A DNA stretch of 14,957 nucleotides from CAYUVV01 sp964461325 (GTDB lineage Bacteria > Patescibacteriota > Minisyncoccia > Phycocordibacterales > JACOZG01). Below are positions 6,465-11,781 of the stretch, in pieces (the stretch's first letter is position 1; the number at the start of each line of letters is the position of its first letter). The translations under genes were made by a program, and so were the position numbers. Location: contig CAYWTW010000015.1 of NCBI GenBank assembly GCA_964461325.1, forward strand, positions 1 through 14,957, written 5' to 3'. The notes beneath the pieces are model-generated. The model saw only the letters and a list, made by a program, of their open reading frames with translations, had not been told where the DNA came from and did no database searches.

Positions 6465-8891
6465 TTAAGAGGGAAGTGCCCCGTGGCATTTCTTATATTT
6501 TTTACCCGAGCCGCAGGGGCAGGGGTCGTTGCGACCGACCTTGTCATGATTAGCTGGCAACGCGGCGATTGAGACTGCGGATTTGGCTTGGGGTTCCTTA
6601 ACGGGGCTAAGCAAGTTTGGTAAAAATTTTTCTAACTGTTCGGTCATTCGAGCATCGAATGATTGGAATAATCGCAGAGCTTCGCGCCGGTATTCCACCA
6701 GCGGATCGCGCTGACCATAGGCCCGCAAATTAACGCTCGAACGCAGATATTCCATTGACTCTAAATGCTCCATCCAAAACACATCAAAAATCTCGAGCAA
6801 AAGCAGGCGAACGCGCTCAACTAAGGATAGATCAGACCAGTCTAAACCAGTAGCGGCCGGCACCAAACGCTCAAATTCTTGACGAACGGTCACCAAATCG
6901 CCAAACAAGACTTTTCGGCGTCGATCATAAACCAAACGCCGCTGATGATTCAAAACATTGTCGTAATCAAGCACGTGGCGGCGACGGTCAAAATTAATAC
7001 CCTCAATCTTTTTTTGAGCCGTTTCAATCGCCCGATTCACAAACCGATGTTCGATCGGCTCATCTTCTGGCAAACCCAGGTGACCAATCATTTTTTTGGC
7101 TCGCTCGCCGGCGAACACTCGCGCCAAATCGTCTTCAAGCGACAAATAAAACTGCGTTACGCCCGGATCGCCTTGACGGCCGGCTCGCCCCCGCAACTGA
7201 TTATCGATTCGACGCGCGTCGTGCCGTTCCGTCCCGATGACCAAAAGACCGCCCAACGCCCGCACATCCTCCGCATCCTCTTTGGTCGCCCGCGCGCCAC
7301 CCAGCTTTATATCCACTCCCCGGCCGGCCATGTTGGTCGCCACCACCACACTGCCGCGCCGTCCGGCGCCGGCGATGATTTCTCCCTCCGCTTCGTGATT
7401 CTTGGCGTTCAAAATGGTATGAGGGACGCCGGCCGCGCGCAAATTTCTCGACACGGCTTCATTTTTCTCGATCGAGACAGTGCCGATTAAAATTGGCTGG
7501 CCCAAAGCGTTCACCTCCTTGACCTTACGCACCAAAGCTTGCCACTTGCCCCGCTCGGTTTGAAAAACTAAATCATTCAAATCTTGGCGCCGGCTGGGCT
7601 GATTAGTCGGCAAAACCACGGTTTCTAGGCCATAAACTTTGTTAAACTCTTCTGATGAAGTCAGGGCCGTGCCAGTCATCCCCGCCAATTTGGCGTAAAG
7701 CTTGAAATAGTTTTGAAGGGTAATGCTCGCGTAAGTTCGCGACTCCTGTTTGATGGCCACGCCCTCTTTGGCCTCCACGGCCTGATGCAAACCTTCCGAC
7801 CAACGTCGTCCCGGTTGGAGTCGGCCGGTAAAATCATCGACGATAATCACTTCGCCATCCTTCACCACATAATCGCGATCACGCTGGAAGAGCGCCCGCG
7901 CGCGAACTGCTGTTTCCAGATGATGCACATAGAGGATACCCCGTTCGGTATAAAGATTAGCCAGACCCAATAGTTTTTCGGCCCGAGCAATCCCTTCTTC
8001 GGTCAGAACAATCTGGCGAAACTTTTCATCAACGGTGTAATCGGATTCGGGCTGAAGTTTGGCCGCGATTCCGGCGAAAATTTTGTAAAGATTATTAGCT
8101 TCCGCCGCCGGAGCGGAAATAATTAACGGGGTTCGGGCCTCATCAATCAAAACCGAATCAACTTCATCGATAATCGCGAAATTGTAACCCGTCTCGCCGC
8201 GTGACGACTGCACTACGTCCGACGGACGCCGAGCGATATTATCGCGGAGATAGTCAAAACCAAATTCATTGTTCGTCCCGTAAGTAATATCGGCCGCGTA
8301 GGCCTCCGTTCGCGAACAGGGTTTCAAAAATTCGTAAAAAACACGATAAGAACCGGCGGCATCACGAACAGCGTCAGTCTCGCGGTGGGTCGGGTCATAG
8401 CGATAAGACACGCCATTCATGTTGATCACCCCCACCGACAGCCCCAGCGCGTCATAAATCTGGCCCATCCAAACCGCGTCACGCCGTGCCAGATAATCAT
8501 TAACAGTCACCACATGCACACCGCGCCCGCTCAAAGCGTTCAAAAAAACGGCGAGCGTCGCCACTAAAGTTTTCCCTTCACCGGTTTTCATTTCCGCAAT
8601 CCGTCCCTGATGGAGAGCGATGCCGCCCAAAACCTGAACATCATAATGACGTTGGCCAAGGGTTTGGCGAGCCGCCTCCCGCACCAAGGCGAAAGCCTCC
8701 GGCAAGAGATTATCGAGAGTCTCCCCGTCGCGAAGATGCCGCTCGCGCAGACTTAGGCTCTTCTCCCTAAGTCGCGCTGGCTCGCAATCAAAAAAATCTT
8801 TTTCTCGTTCATTAACCAACTTTAGCGTCGGCTCGATGGAACGCAAATAGCGAGCACTGTGGTCGCCCACCAAACGACCGAAGAAAGACAT
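6465..8891 (-). CDS. secA: Preprotein translocase ATPase SecA
   Basis: 808 residues from ATG 8891 (MSFFGRLVGDHSARYLR). The in-frame extension to 8966 runs into the upstream terminator hairpin and is not SecA-like. SecA is the cytoplasmic motor that pushes unfolded proteins through SecYEG. Visible motifs: Walker A MKTGEGKT (101-108), VTVNDYLARRDA, TYGTNNEFGFDYLRDN, Walker B IIDEVDSVLIDEARTP (DEVD at 242-245), VDDFTGRLQPGRRWSEGLHQ, MTGTA, TNMAGRGVDI, QLRGRAGRQGD (565-575), and a C-terminal SEC-C zinc motif CPCGSGKKYKKCH (791-803). All ATPase motifs are intact. From the end of the scaffold helix (YDRRRKVL) to FWMEHLESMEYLR only about 40 residues remain, roughly 60 fewer than in Escherichia coli, so the helical wing region is much reduced. 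The linker before SEC-C is also short. It is flanked by genes for secreted proteins. Confidence 0.98.
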   Translation of the reverse strand: MSFFGRLVGDHSARYLRSIEPTLKLVNEREKDFFDCEPARLREKSLSLRERHLRDGETLDNLLPEAFALVREAARQTLGQRHYDVQVLGGIALHQGRIAEMKTGEGKTLVATLAVFLNALSGRGVHVVTVNDYLARRDAVWMGQIYDALGLSVGVINMNGVSYRYDPTHRETDAVRDAAGSYRVFYEFLKPCSRTEAYAADITYGTNNEFGFDYLRDNIARRPSDVVQSSRGETGYNFAIIDEVDSVLIDEARTPLIISAPAAEANNLYKIFAGIAAKLQPESDYTVDEKFRQIVLTEEGIARAEKLLGLANLYTERGILYVHHLETAVRARALFQRDRDYVVKDGEVIIVDDFTGRLQPGRRWSEGLHQAVEAKEGVAIKQESRTYASITLQNYFKLYAKLAGMTGTALTSSEEFNKVYGLETVVLPTNQPSRRQDLNDLVFQTERGKWQALVRKVKEVNALGQPILIGTVSIEKNEAVSRNLRAAGVPHTILNAKNHEAEGEIIAGAGRRGSVVVATNMAGRGVDIKLGGARATKEDAEDVRALGGLLVIGTERHDARRIDNQLRGRAGRQGDPGVTQFYLSLEDDLARVFAGERAKKMIGHLGLPEDEPIEHRFVNRAIETAQKKIEGINFDRRRHVLDYDNVLNHQRRLVYDRRRKVLFGDLVTVRQEFERLVPAATGLDWSDLSLVERVRLLLLEIFDVFWMEHLESMEYLRSSVNLRAYGQRDPLVEYRREALRLFQSFDARMTEQLEKFLPNLLSPVKEPQAKSAVSIAALPANHDKVGRNDPCPCGSGKKYKKCHGALPS

Positions 8892-8899
8892 CGCCGGCC

Positions 8900-8928
8900 A
8901 GTATGGCACAAAGGTCAACACGAAACAA
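8900..8928 (-). promoter_or_regulatory. Candidate leaderless-type promoter of secA
   Basis: On minus, TTGTTT (8923-8928), 17 bases, then CATACT (8900-8905) preceded by TGC (extended -10 form). Only 8 bases lie between the -10 and the secA ATG, and no SD is present. The -35 overlaps the foot of the upstream terminator. The consensus match is modest. Confidence 0.4.
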
Positions 8929-8956
8929 CCCCGCCGGCTGAAAGCCGGCGGGGTTG
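8926..8956 (-). terminator. Strong hairpin terminator between the basic-protein gene and secA
   Basis: CAACCCCGCCGGC (8926-8938) pairs with GCCGGCGGGGTTG (8944-8956), a perfect 13-bp stem with a 5-base loop. On minus it is followed by TTTCGTGTT, a weak U-tract. It lies 21 bases after the stop of the small basic gene. Confidence 0.75.
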
Positions 8957-8977
8957 GATCGAGCAAAAGAAAACAGA

Positions 8978-9094
8978 TTAGCGGCGCTTCTTGGTGGCCT
9001 TGCGACGCTTGGCGGTCCTTTTGGTAGAGCGGCGTTTAGCGGTCTTGTGTTTCTTAGTAGCAGTCTTCTTTTTAGTCGTGCGCTTCTTTTTCAT
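8978..9094 (-). CDS. Small Lys/Arg/Thr-rich basic protein, histone-H1-like composition
   Basis: 38 residues, starting MKKKRTTKKKTATKK and ending RRKATKKRR. About 60% is Lys or Arg; the rest is mostly Thr and Ala plus one His and one Ser, with no acidic or aromatic residue. It must be disordered and bind nucleic acid or another polyanion, resembling the tails of histone H1 or bacterial histone-like proteins. It does not match the ribosomal protein bL34 pattern. The frame is clean, ends in TAA, and is followed 21 bases later by a terminator. There is no SD of its own, but the ATG overlaps the TGA of an upstream 23-codon ORF as ATGA, so translation is probably coupled. A nucleoid-compacting or RNA-binding role is inference. 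Confidence 0.75.
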   Translation of the reverse strand: MKKKRTTKKKTATKKHKTAKRRSTKRTAKRRKATKKRR

Positions 9095-9162
9095 CGTGTG
9101 AGAATTTTTTTAATGATTAAAAATTTTCCAAGTTCAGCAATAATTATTTTCGACCCTGTCAT
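9091..9162 (-). CDS. 23-residue leader ORF coupled to the basic-protein gene
   Basis: ATG at 9162 is preceded by GGAGG (9172-9176) with 9-base spacing, the best ribosome-binding site in the region. It encodes MTGSKIIIAELGKFLIIKKI followed by LTR and a TGA that overlaps the next ATG (ATGA, 9091-9094). The peptide is cationic and hydrophobic. It may be a translational coupler that delivers ribosomes to the basic-protein start, a regulatory leader, or a short functional peptide. The strong SD plus the exact 4-base overlap support real translation; function is unknown. Confidence 0.55.
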   Translation of the reverse strand: MTGSKIIIAELGKFLIIKKILTR

Positions 9163-9183
9163 TAATTATTGCCTCCGCTATAA

Positions 9184-9212
9184 ATTATCGAACAAAAAAA
9201 AATTCCTCACAA
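9184..9212 (-). promoter_or_regulatory. Proximal promoter for the leader ORF/basic-protein pair
   Basis: On minus, TTGTGA (9207-9212), 17 bases containing a run of nine T, then GATAAT (9184-9189). The predicted start is about 15 bases before the leader ATG, leaving just enough 5' leader for the GGAGG. The T-run in the spacer could affect promoter curvature. Confidence 0.5.
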
Positions 9213-9230
9213 TAAAAATCGCGTGCGGTT

Positions 9231-9239
9231 TGTGGATAA
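9231..9239 (-). promoter_or_regulatory. Single consensus DnaA box
   Basis: TTATCCACA on minus (TGTGGATAA on plus) is a perfect DnaA-box match next to AT-rich DNA. CTATTCACA at 9369-9377 on plus is one mismatch from TTATNCACA. A single 9-mer can arise by chance in 15 kb, so binding is only possible. Confidence 0.3.
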
Positions 9240-9276
9240 CTGCGCGCTCGAAATTATTATCGCGCGCGCAGTTTTT
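9238..9276 (+). terminator. GC-rich hairpin with T-run, plus-strand terminator-like
   Basis: AACTGCGCGC (9238-9247) pairs with GCGCGCAGTT (9264-9273) around a 16-base AT-rich loop. On plus it runs into TTTTT (9272-9276). No plus-strand gene lies upstream, so it would end an unknown plus transcript, block antisense transcription, or act as structure in the minus leader. The stem abuts the DnaA-box match. Confidence 0.4.
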
Positions 9277-9282
9277 CCTGCT

Positions 9283-9353
9283 CATTTGTGGCCGACGACC
9301 AACGAACTCCAAAACTAAATGTCTTATGTGAGTGCTGTCGTCGGCCGCAGATG
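9283..9353. repeat. 17-bp inverted repeat around a 37-base centre
   Basis: The left arm CATTTGTGGCCGACGAC (9283-9299) and right arm GTCGTCGGCCGCAGATG (9337-9353) pair across all 17 positions in a plus-strand RNA, with two G-U pairs. In a minus-strand RNA the same positions are A-C mismatches. The 10-bp core GGCCGACGAC/GTCGTCGGCC is perfect. It is non-coding and has no recognised family. Confidence 0.75.
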
Positions 9354-9376
9354 GGCACGAACGACGCACTATTCAC

Positions 9377-9404
9377 ATTATAAACGATTAAAAAATTTCC
9401 GCAA
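9377..9404 (-). promoter_or_regulatory. Distal candidate promoter of the basic-protein leader region
   Basis: On minus, TTGCGG (9399-9404), 16 bases, then a perfect TATAAT (9377-9382). Transcription would begin near 9370, just beyond the small-RNA terminator, and give a leader of about 200 bases containing both hairpins. Confidence 0.4.
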
Positions 9405-9430
9405 AAACGCAAAACCCGCCGAAAGGCGGG
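9403..9430 (-). terminator. Rho-independent terminator ending the candidate small RNA
   Basis: CCCGCC (9415-9420) pairs with GGCGGG (9425-9430) around a 4-base loop. On minus the stem is followed by TTTTGCGTTTTTG. Flanking CGCAA/TTGCG bases can lengthen the stem. It can also end read-through from the ligase gene upstream. Confidence 0.85.
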
Positions 9431-9487
9431 GCTTGCGCAAGACATCTATGGAGAGCGTCGTCTCGCCGAAGCGAGATTAGCACTCAC
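9403..9487 (-). ncRNA. Candidate small structured RNA (about 80-85 nt)
   Basis: The candidate is bounded by a strong promoter (9494-9522) and a strong terminator (9403-9430), with no convincing ORF between. From a start near 9487 the RNA can form a stem GGUGAGUG/CGCUCUCC (one U-U mismatch) enclosing a UCUCGC-UUCG-GCGAGA hairpin (9460-9475), whose C(UUCG)G loop is a known ultra-stable tetraloop. A short CUUGCGCAAG palindrome and the terminator hairpin follow. It lacks the signature sequences of SRP RNA, tmRNA and RNase P RNA. It could be a trans-acting sRNA, or an attenuator leader for downstream genes. Expression is inferred only from signals. Confidence 0.5.
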
Positions 9488-9493
9488 CCGCCG

Positions 9494-9522
9494 AGTCTAG
9501 CAAAATTCGATTTAAAAGTCAA
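9494..9522 (-). promoter_or_regulatory. Strong sigma70-type promoter for the small RNA
   Basis: On minus, TTGACT (9517-9522), exactly 17 bases, then TAGACT (9494-9499) preceded by TGC (extended -10). Together this is the best promoter in the window. It starts 7 bases after the stop of the ligase gene and leads into no long ORF. Confidence 0.7.
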
Positions 9523-9529
9523 CCCCGTG

Positions 9530-11743
9530 TCATTCGCGGCCAACAGAATCAATCGTGCCGGCGCGGACGCCGCGAATCAGCTCCTCCAACTGGGTTCGAG
9601 CTTCTGGTTTGAGGGTCATTGCTTGTTCAATAACGGTCACAGCCTCGGTCCGACGATCATTCGCGTAATAGGCCGCGGCCAAGGAGATTTGCGCGTCGAA
9701 ATCATCTGGTCGTTCGGCGGCCCGCACCCGCCAGAGCACGAGCACGCGGTCGAACTGCTTCGCGGCGGCGTAGGCGTTAATTAAACGGGGGTCGGCGACC
9801 GTCGTCGTGCCAAAACCGGCGAGGAGCGCCTCATCGGCCGCGGCAAATTGGCGCGTGAGGATTAATCCCGAGGCGTAGCGCAAGCGAGATTCAGAAGACG
9901 ATTCATCCAAACGAAAGGCTTGATTGAAAACGGAAAAAGCCGATTGATAATCTTCTTGCGCCACGTACACCGCGCCGAGATCCAAGAGTAAAAGTTGCTT
10001 TCGAGGCGAGAGGGCTAACGCCTGTTTGAAAAACTCAACCGCCTCCTCGTAACGGCCAAGGTTGGAATAAAAAGCGGCCAAAAACATGAGTGGGCGTGGG
10101 TTGCCTGGATTGGCGGGAACCTCCTGCTTAATCTGCTCTTCCGCTCGAGCGATGATCGCCGCCGCTTCCGCCGATGGAAGATCGCGACTAACGCGGAGAA
10201 CGCCGAGCGTCTGATTAACTAATTGCTCGCGCAACTCCAGCCGACCCAGCGCGGGCGGACGGGCAGTCAATTGCTCGAAAATCTCCAAACGCTCAAGTGG
10301 CGGGGACGAGCTCAAGGCATTGATTAAGCCGCGAGCGAGAGCAAGGGGGCGGCCATTCAGCCACCAAGCCGAACCAAGCACCCAGACGATAGCCAAAAAC
10401 GCCGCCGGCCAAATCAAACCGGAAATTGGTGGTTGCTGATTTGATTTAGAGTTAAATCCGCGGTTCTCGGATGGAGCAGTCTCCCAAGCCGAAAATTGGA
10501 GATAAGCCAACAGAGCAAAAAACATCAAATAGCTAACCAAATTATCAAACACAAAAACATTGTGCACGCCGTAGGCCACAAACAGGCCAGTGAGCGCCGA
10601 TTTTTCAAAGACGGAAAAATTAATTCGGCGCCAGAGCAGATAGATAGCCGCAACGTAAAGTGACAAATAAGCAGCGAGGCCCAACAGGCCGGCGCTGGTT
10701 AACCAATCCAGAAAAATATTGTGCGCGCGATCAAACCACGGCTCTTGGCCGTACAGTGACGGATCATAATATTTGCTAAACACGGCGATAAAGTTTTCCG
10801 GCCCCCAACCAAGAATCGGCCGCTCCAGAAATCCTTGCCACGACATTTTCCAAATCGCCAGGCGGGCGCTCGTCGTCGCATCGTCAAGTGAGATCGAAGC
10901 GAGGCGAGCCAGGGGCTCGCTTGAACGAACTAACTCACTATCCCGCAAAACAATAAAGCCGCCGATCAGCAAAAATACCGCCGCCAAAAACCAGATAGCG
11001 CGGCGGCGCCAAACATCATTCGATTTTTCTTGCCAGATAAGCAGGATTGAACCGACGATCAAACCCGCCACCAAACCAATCATCGAACCCCGCGTAGCGG
11101 TGTGGTAGAGAATCACGGCCCCCAAACCAGCCACGAGCCAAAAAGGCCAAGCCGGCCAAGTAACTGGCCGGCGCCGTTGCCAAAAAATCGCGAGAAAAAA
11201 CAAAAAAAGCAGGTAACCGGCCAAATAAGCCGCGTTGCCAAAAGTGGAATCAAGACGAGAGGCGCCACCGCTTGTCGACCACCAACCGAGCAGCTGCATG
11301 AGACCGTAGAGAGCAACCAGGGTACCGGCCGAAATCGTCGTCAGCCAGAACCATCGCCAATGAGTAGCGGTTTTTAAAACGCTAATTAGTAAAAAGAAAT
11401 ATAAGGCAACATAAAAATAATTTAAAAAACCTTCCATTCTCTCAAAATTTGACCAGAAACTGCGCTCAGGATTTAAACCAAAAATGGTCGCAAGCAGAGA
11501 TGCGGCCAATAAGCCCGTAACGGCGTAAACCAACCAGCCGCGTCGGGGGCGATAATTTTTATCTAGCGCAATTAGCACCAGCCACAAAGCCGAGGCCAGA
11601 GTGATAACGATCCGGAAAAAGAAGGCCTTGCCAGTAATGTAAGGGAAAAAAAGACTGTTGGTAACAATTAAAGGCGTGAGGGCAATTAAGAAGATAAGGC
11701 CGCGAGTAACCCGGGCCAAAACATTTAATAAAGTTACAGGCAT
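9530..11743 (-). CDS. O-antigen ligase/polymerase-like membrane protein fused to C-terminal TPRs
   Basis: 737 residues. Residues 1-about 470 contain around 11-12 hydrophobic segments with hallmarks of the Wzy_C/O-antigen ligase family: ATRGSMIGLVAG (216-227), GWGPENF (312-318) and the periplasmic-loop motif FDRAHNIFLDWLTSAGLLG (337-355) with its conserved His. The C-terminal 200 residues (from about 545) are TPR-like helical pairs (NPGNPRPLMFLAAFYSNLGR, LLDLGAVYVAQEDYQSAFSV, AAYYANDRRTEAVTVIEQA). These enzymes polymerise or transfer lipid-linked glycans at the outer face of the membrane; whether this one ligates to lipid, protein or peptide is unknown. ATG 11743 begins the first membrane segment and lies 7 bases after a -10, with no SD. 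The stop is TGA at 9530-9532. It is divergent from a flippase, its natural partner. Confidence 0.88.
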   Translation of the reverse strand: MPVTLLNVLARVTRGLIFLIALTPLIVTNSLFFPYITGKAFFFRIVITLASALWLVLIALDKNYRPRRGWLVYAVTGLLAASLLATIFGLNPERSFWSNFERMEGFLNYFYVALYFFLLISVLKTATHWRWFWLTTISAGTLVALYGLMQLLGWWSTSGGASRLDSTFGNAAYLAGYLLFLFFLAIFWQRRRPVTWPAWPFWLVAGLGAVILYHTATRGSMIGLVAGLIVGSILLIWQEKSNDVWRRRAIWFLAAVFLLIGGFIVLRDSELVRSSEPLARLASISLDDATTSARLAIWKMSWQGFLERPILGWGPENFIAVFSKYYDPSLYGQEPWFDRAHNIFLDWLTSAGLLGLAAYLSLYVAAIYLLWRRINFSVFEKSALTGLFVAYGVHNVFVFDNLVSYLMFFALLAYLQFSAWETAPSENRGFNSKSNQQPPISGLIWPAAFLAIVWVLGSAWWLNGRPLALARGLINALSSSPPLERLEIFEQLTARPPALGRLELREQLVNQTLGVLRVSRDLPSAEAAAIIARAEEQIKQEVPANPGNPRPLMFLAAFYSNLGRYEEAVEFFKQALALSPRKQLLLLDLGAVYVAQEDYQSAFSVFNQAFRLDESSSESRLRYASGLILTRQFAAADEALLAGFGTTTVADPRLINAYAAAKQFDRVLVLWRVRAAERPDDFDAQISLAAAYYANDRRTEAVTVIEQAMTLKPEARTQLEELIRGVRAGTIDSVGRE

Positions 11744-11745
11744 TA

Positions 11746-11774
11746 TTGCGACAATAGCACAAAAGTTGTAGTGT
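11746..11774 (+). promoter_or_regulatory. Candidate promoter of the flippase gene, leaderless spacing
   Basis: On plus, TTGCGA (11746-11751), 17 bases, then TAGTGT (11769-11774), 7 bases before the GTG at 11782. The -10 match is weak, but the geometry mirrors the opposite promoter, with which it overlaps almost completely. Confidence 0.35.
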
Positions 11775-11779
11775 TACAA
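11751..11779 (-). promoter_or_regulatory. Promoter of the ligase gene, leaderless spacing
   Basis: On minus, TTGTAA (11774-11779), 17 bases, then TATTGT (11751-11756) preceded by TGC. Only 7 bases separate the -10 from the ATG, so transcription would start at or next to the A of ATG. Confidence 0.55.
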
Positions 11780-11781
11780 GG

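Larger units (their letters stand above)
11744..11781. promoter_or_regulatory. 38-bp divergent intergenic region with two short palindromes
   Basis: The whole space between the ligase and flippase starts contains TATTG-CGA-CAATA (11744-11756) and TTGTA-GTGT-TACAA (11766-11779). The first covers the ligase -10 and the flippase -35; the second covers the ligase -35 and the flippase -10. The arms are short, so an operator role is only suggestive. Confidence 0.35.

Noticed and set aside
8892..8966. N-terminal extension of SecA to 8966
   Set aside because: The extra 25 residues cover the terminator hairpin and promoter and do not resemble a SecA N-terminus, which begins at MSFFGRL.
8978..9094. 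Ribosomal protein bL34 (with the DnaA box suggesting a dnaA-rpmH locus)
   Set aside because: The bL34 N-terminal pattern (KRTYQPS followed by RKRxHGF) is absent, and no dnaA, rnpA or yidC lies nearby.
8954..9331. 125-residue plus-strand ORF
   Set aside because: It is antisense to the basic-protein gene and runs through the intergenic block with hairpins; no recognisable domain.
9283..9353. Integron attC-like recombination site
   Set aside because: An imperfect inverted repeat is present, but no GTTRRRY-type core, gene cassette or integrase is seen.
9178..9445. Two minus ORFs of about 62 residues in the intergenic block
   Set aside because: They run through the inverted repeat, one includes the small-RNA terminator, and neither has an SD or protein-like composition.
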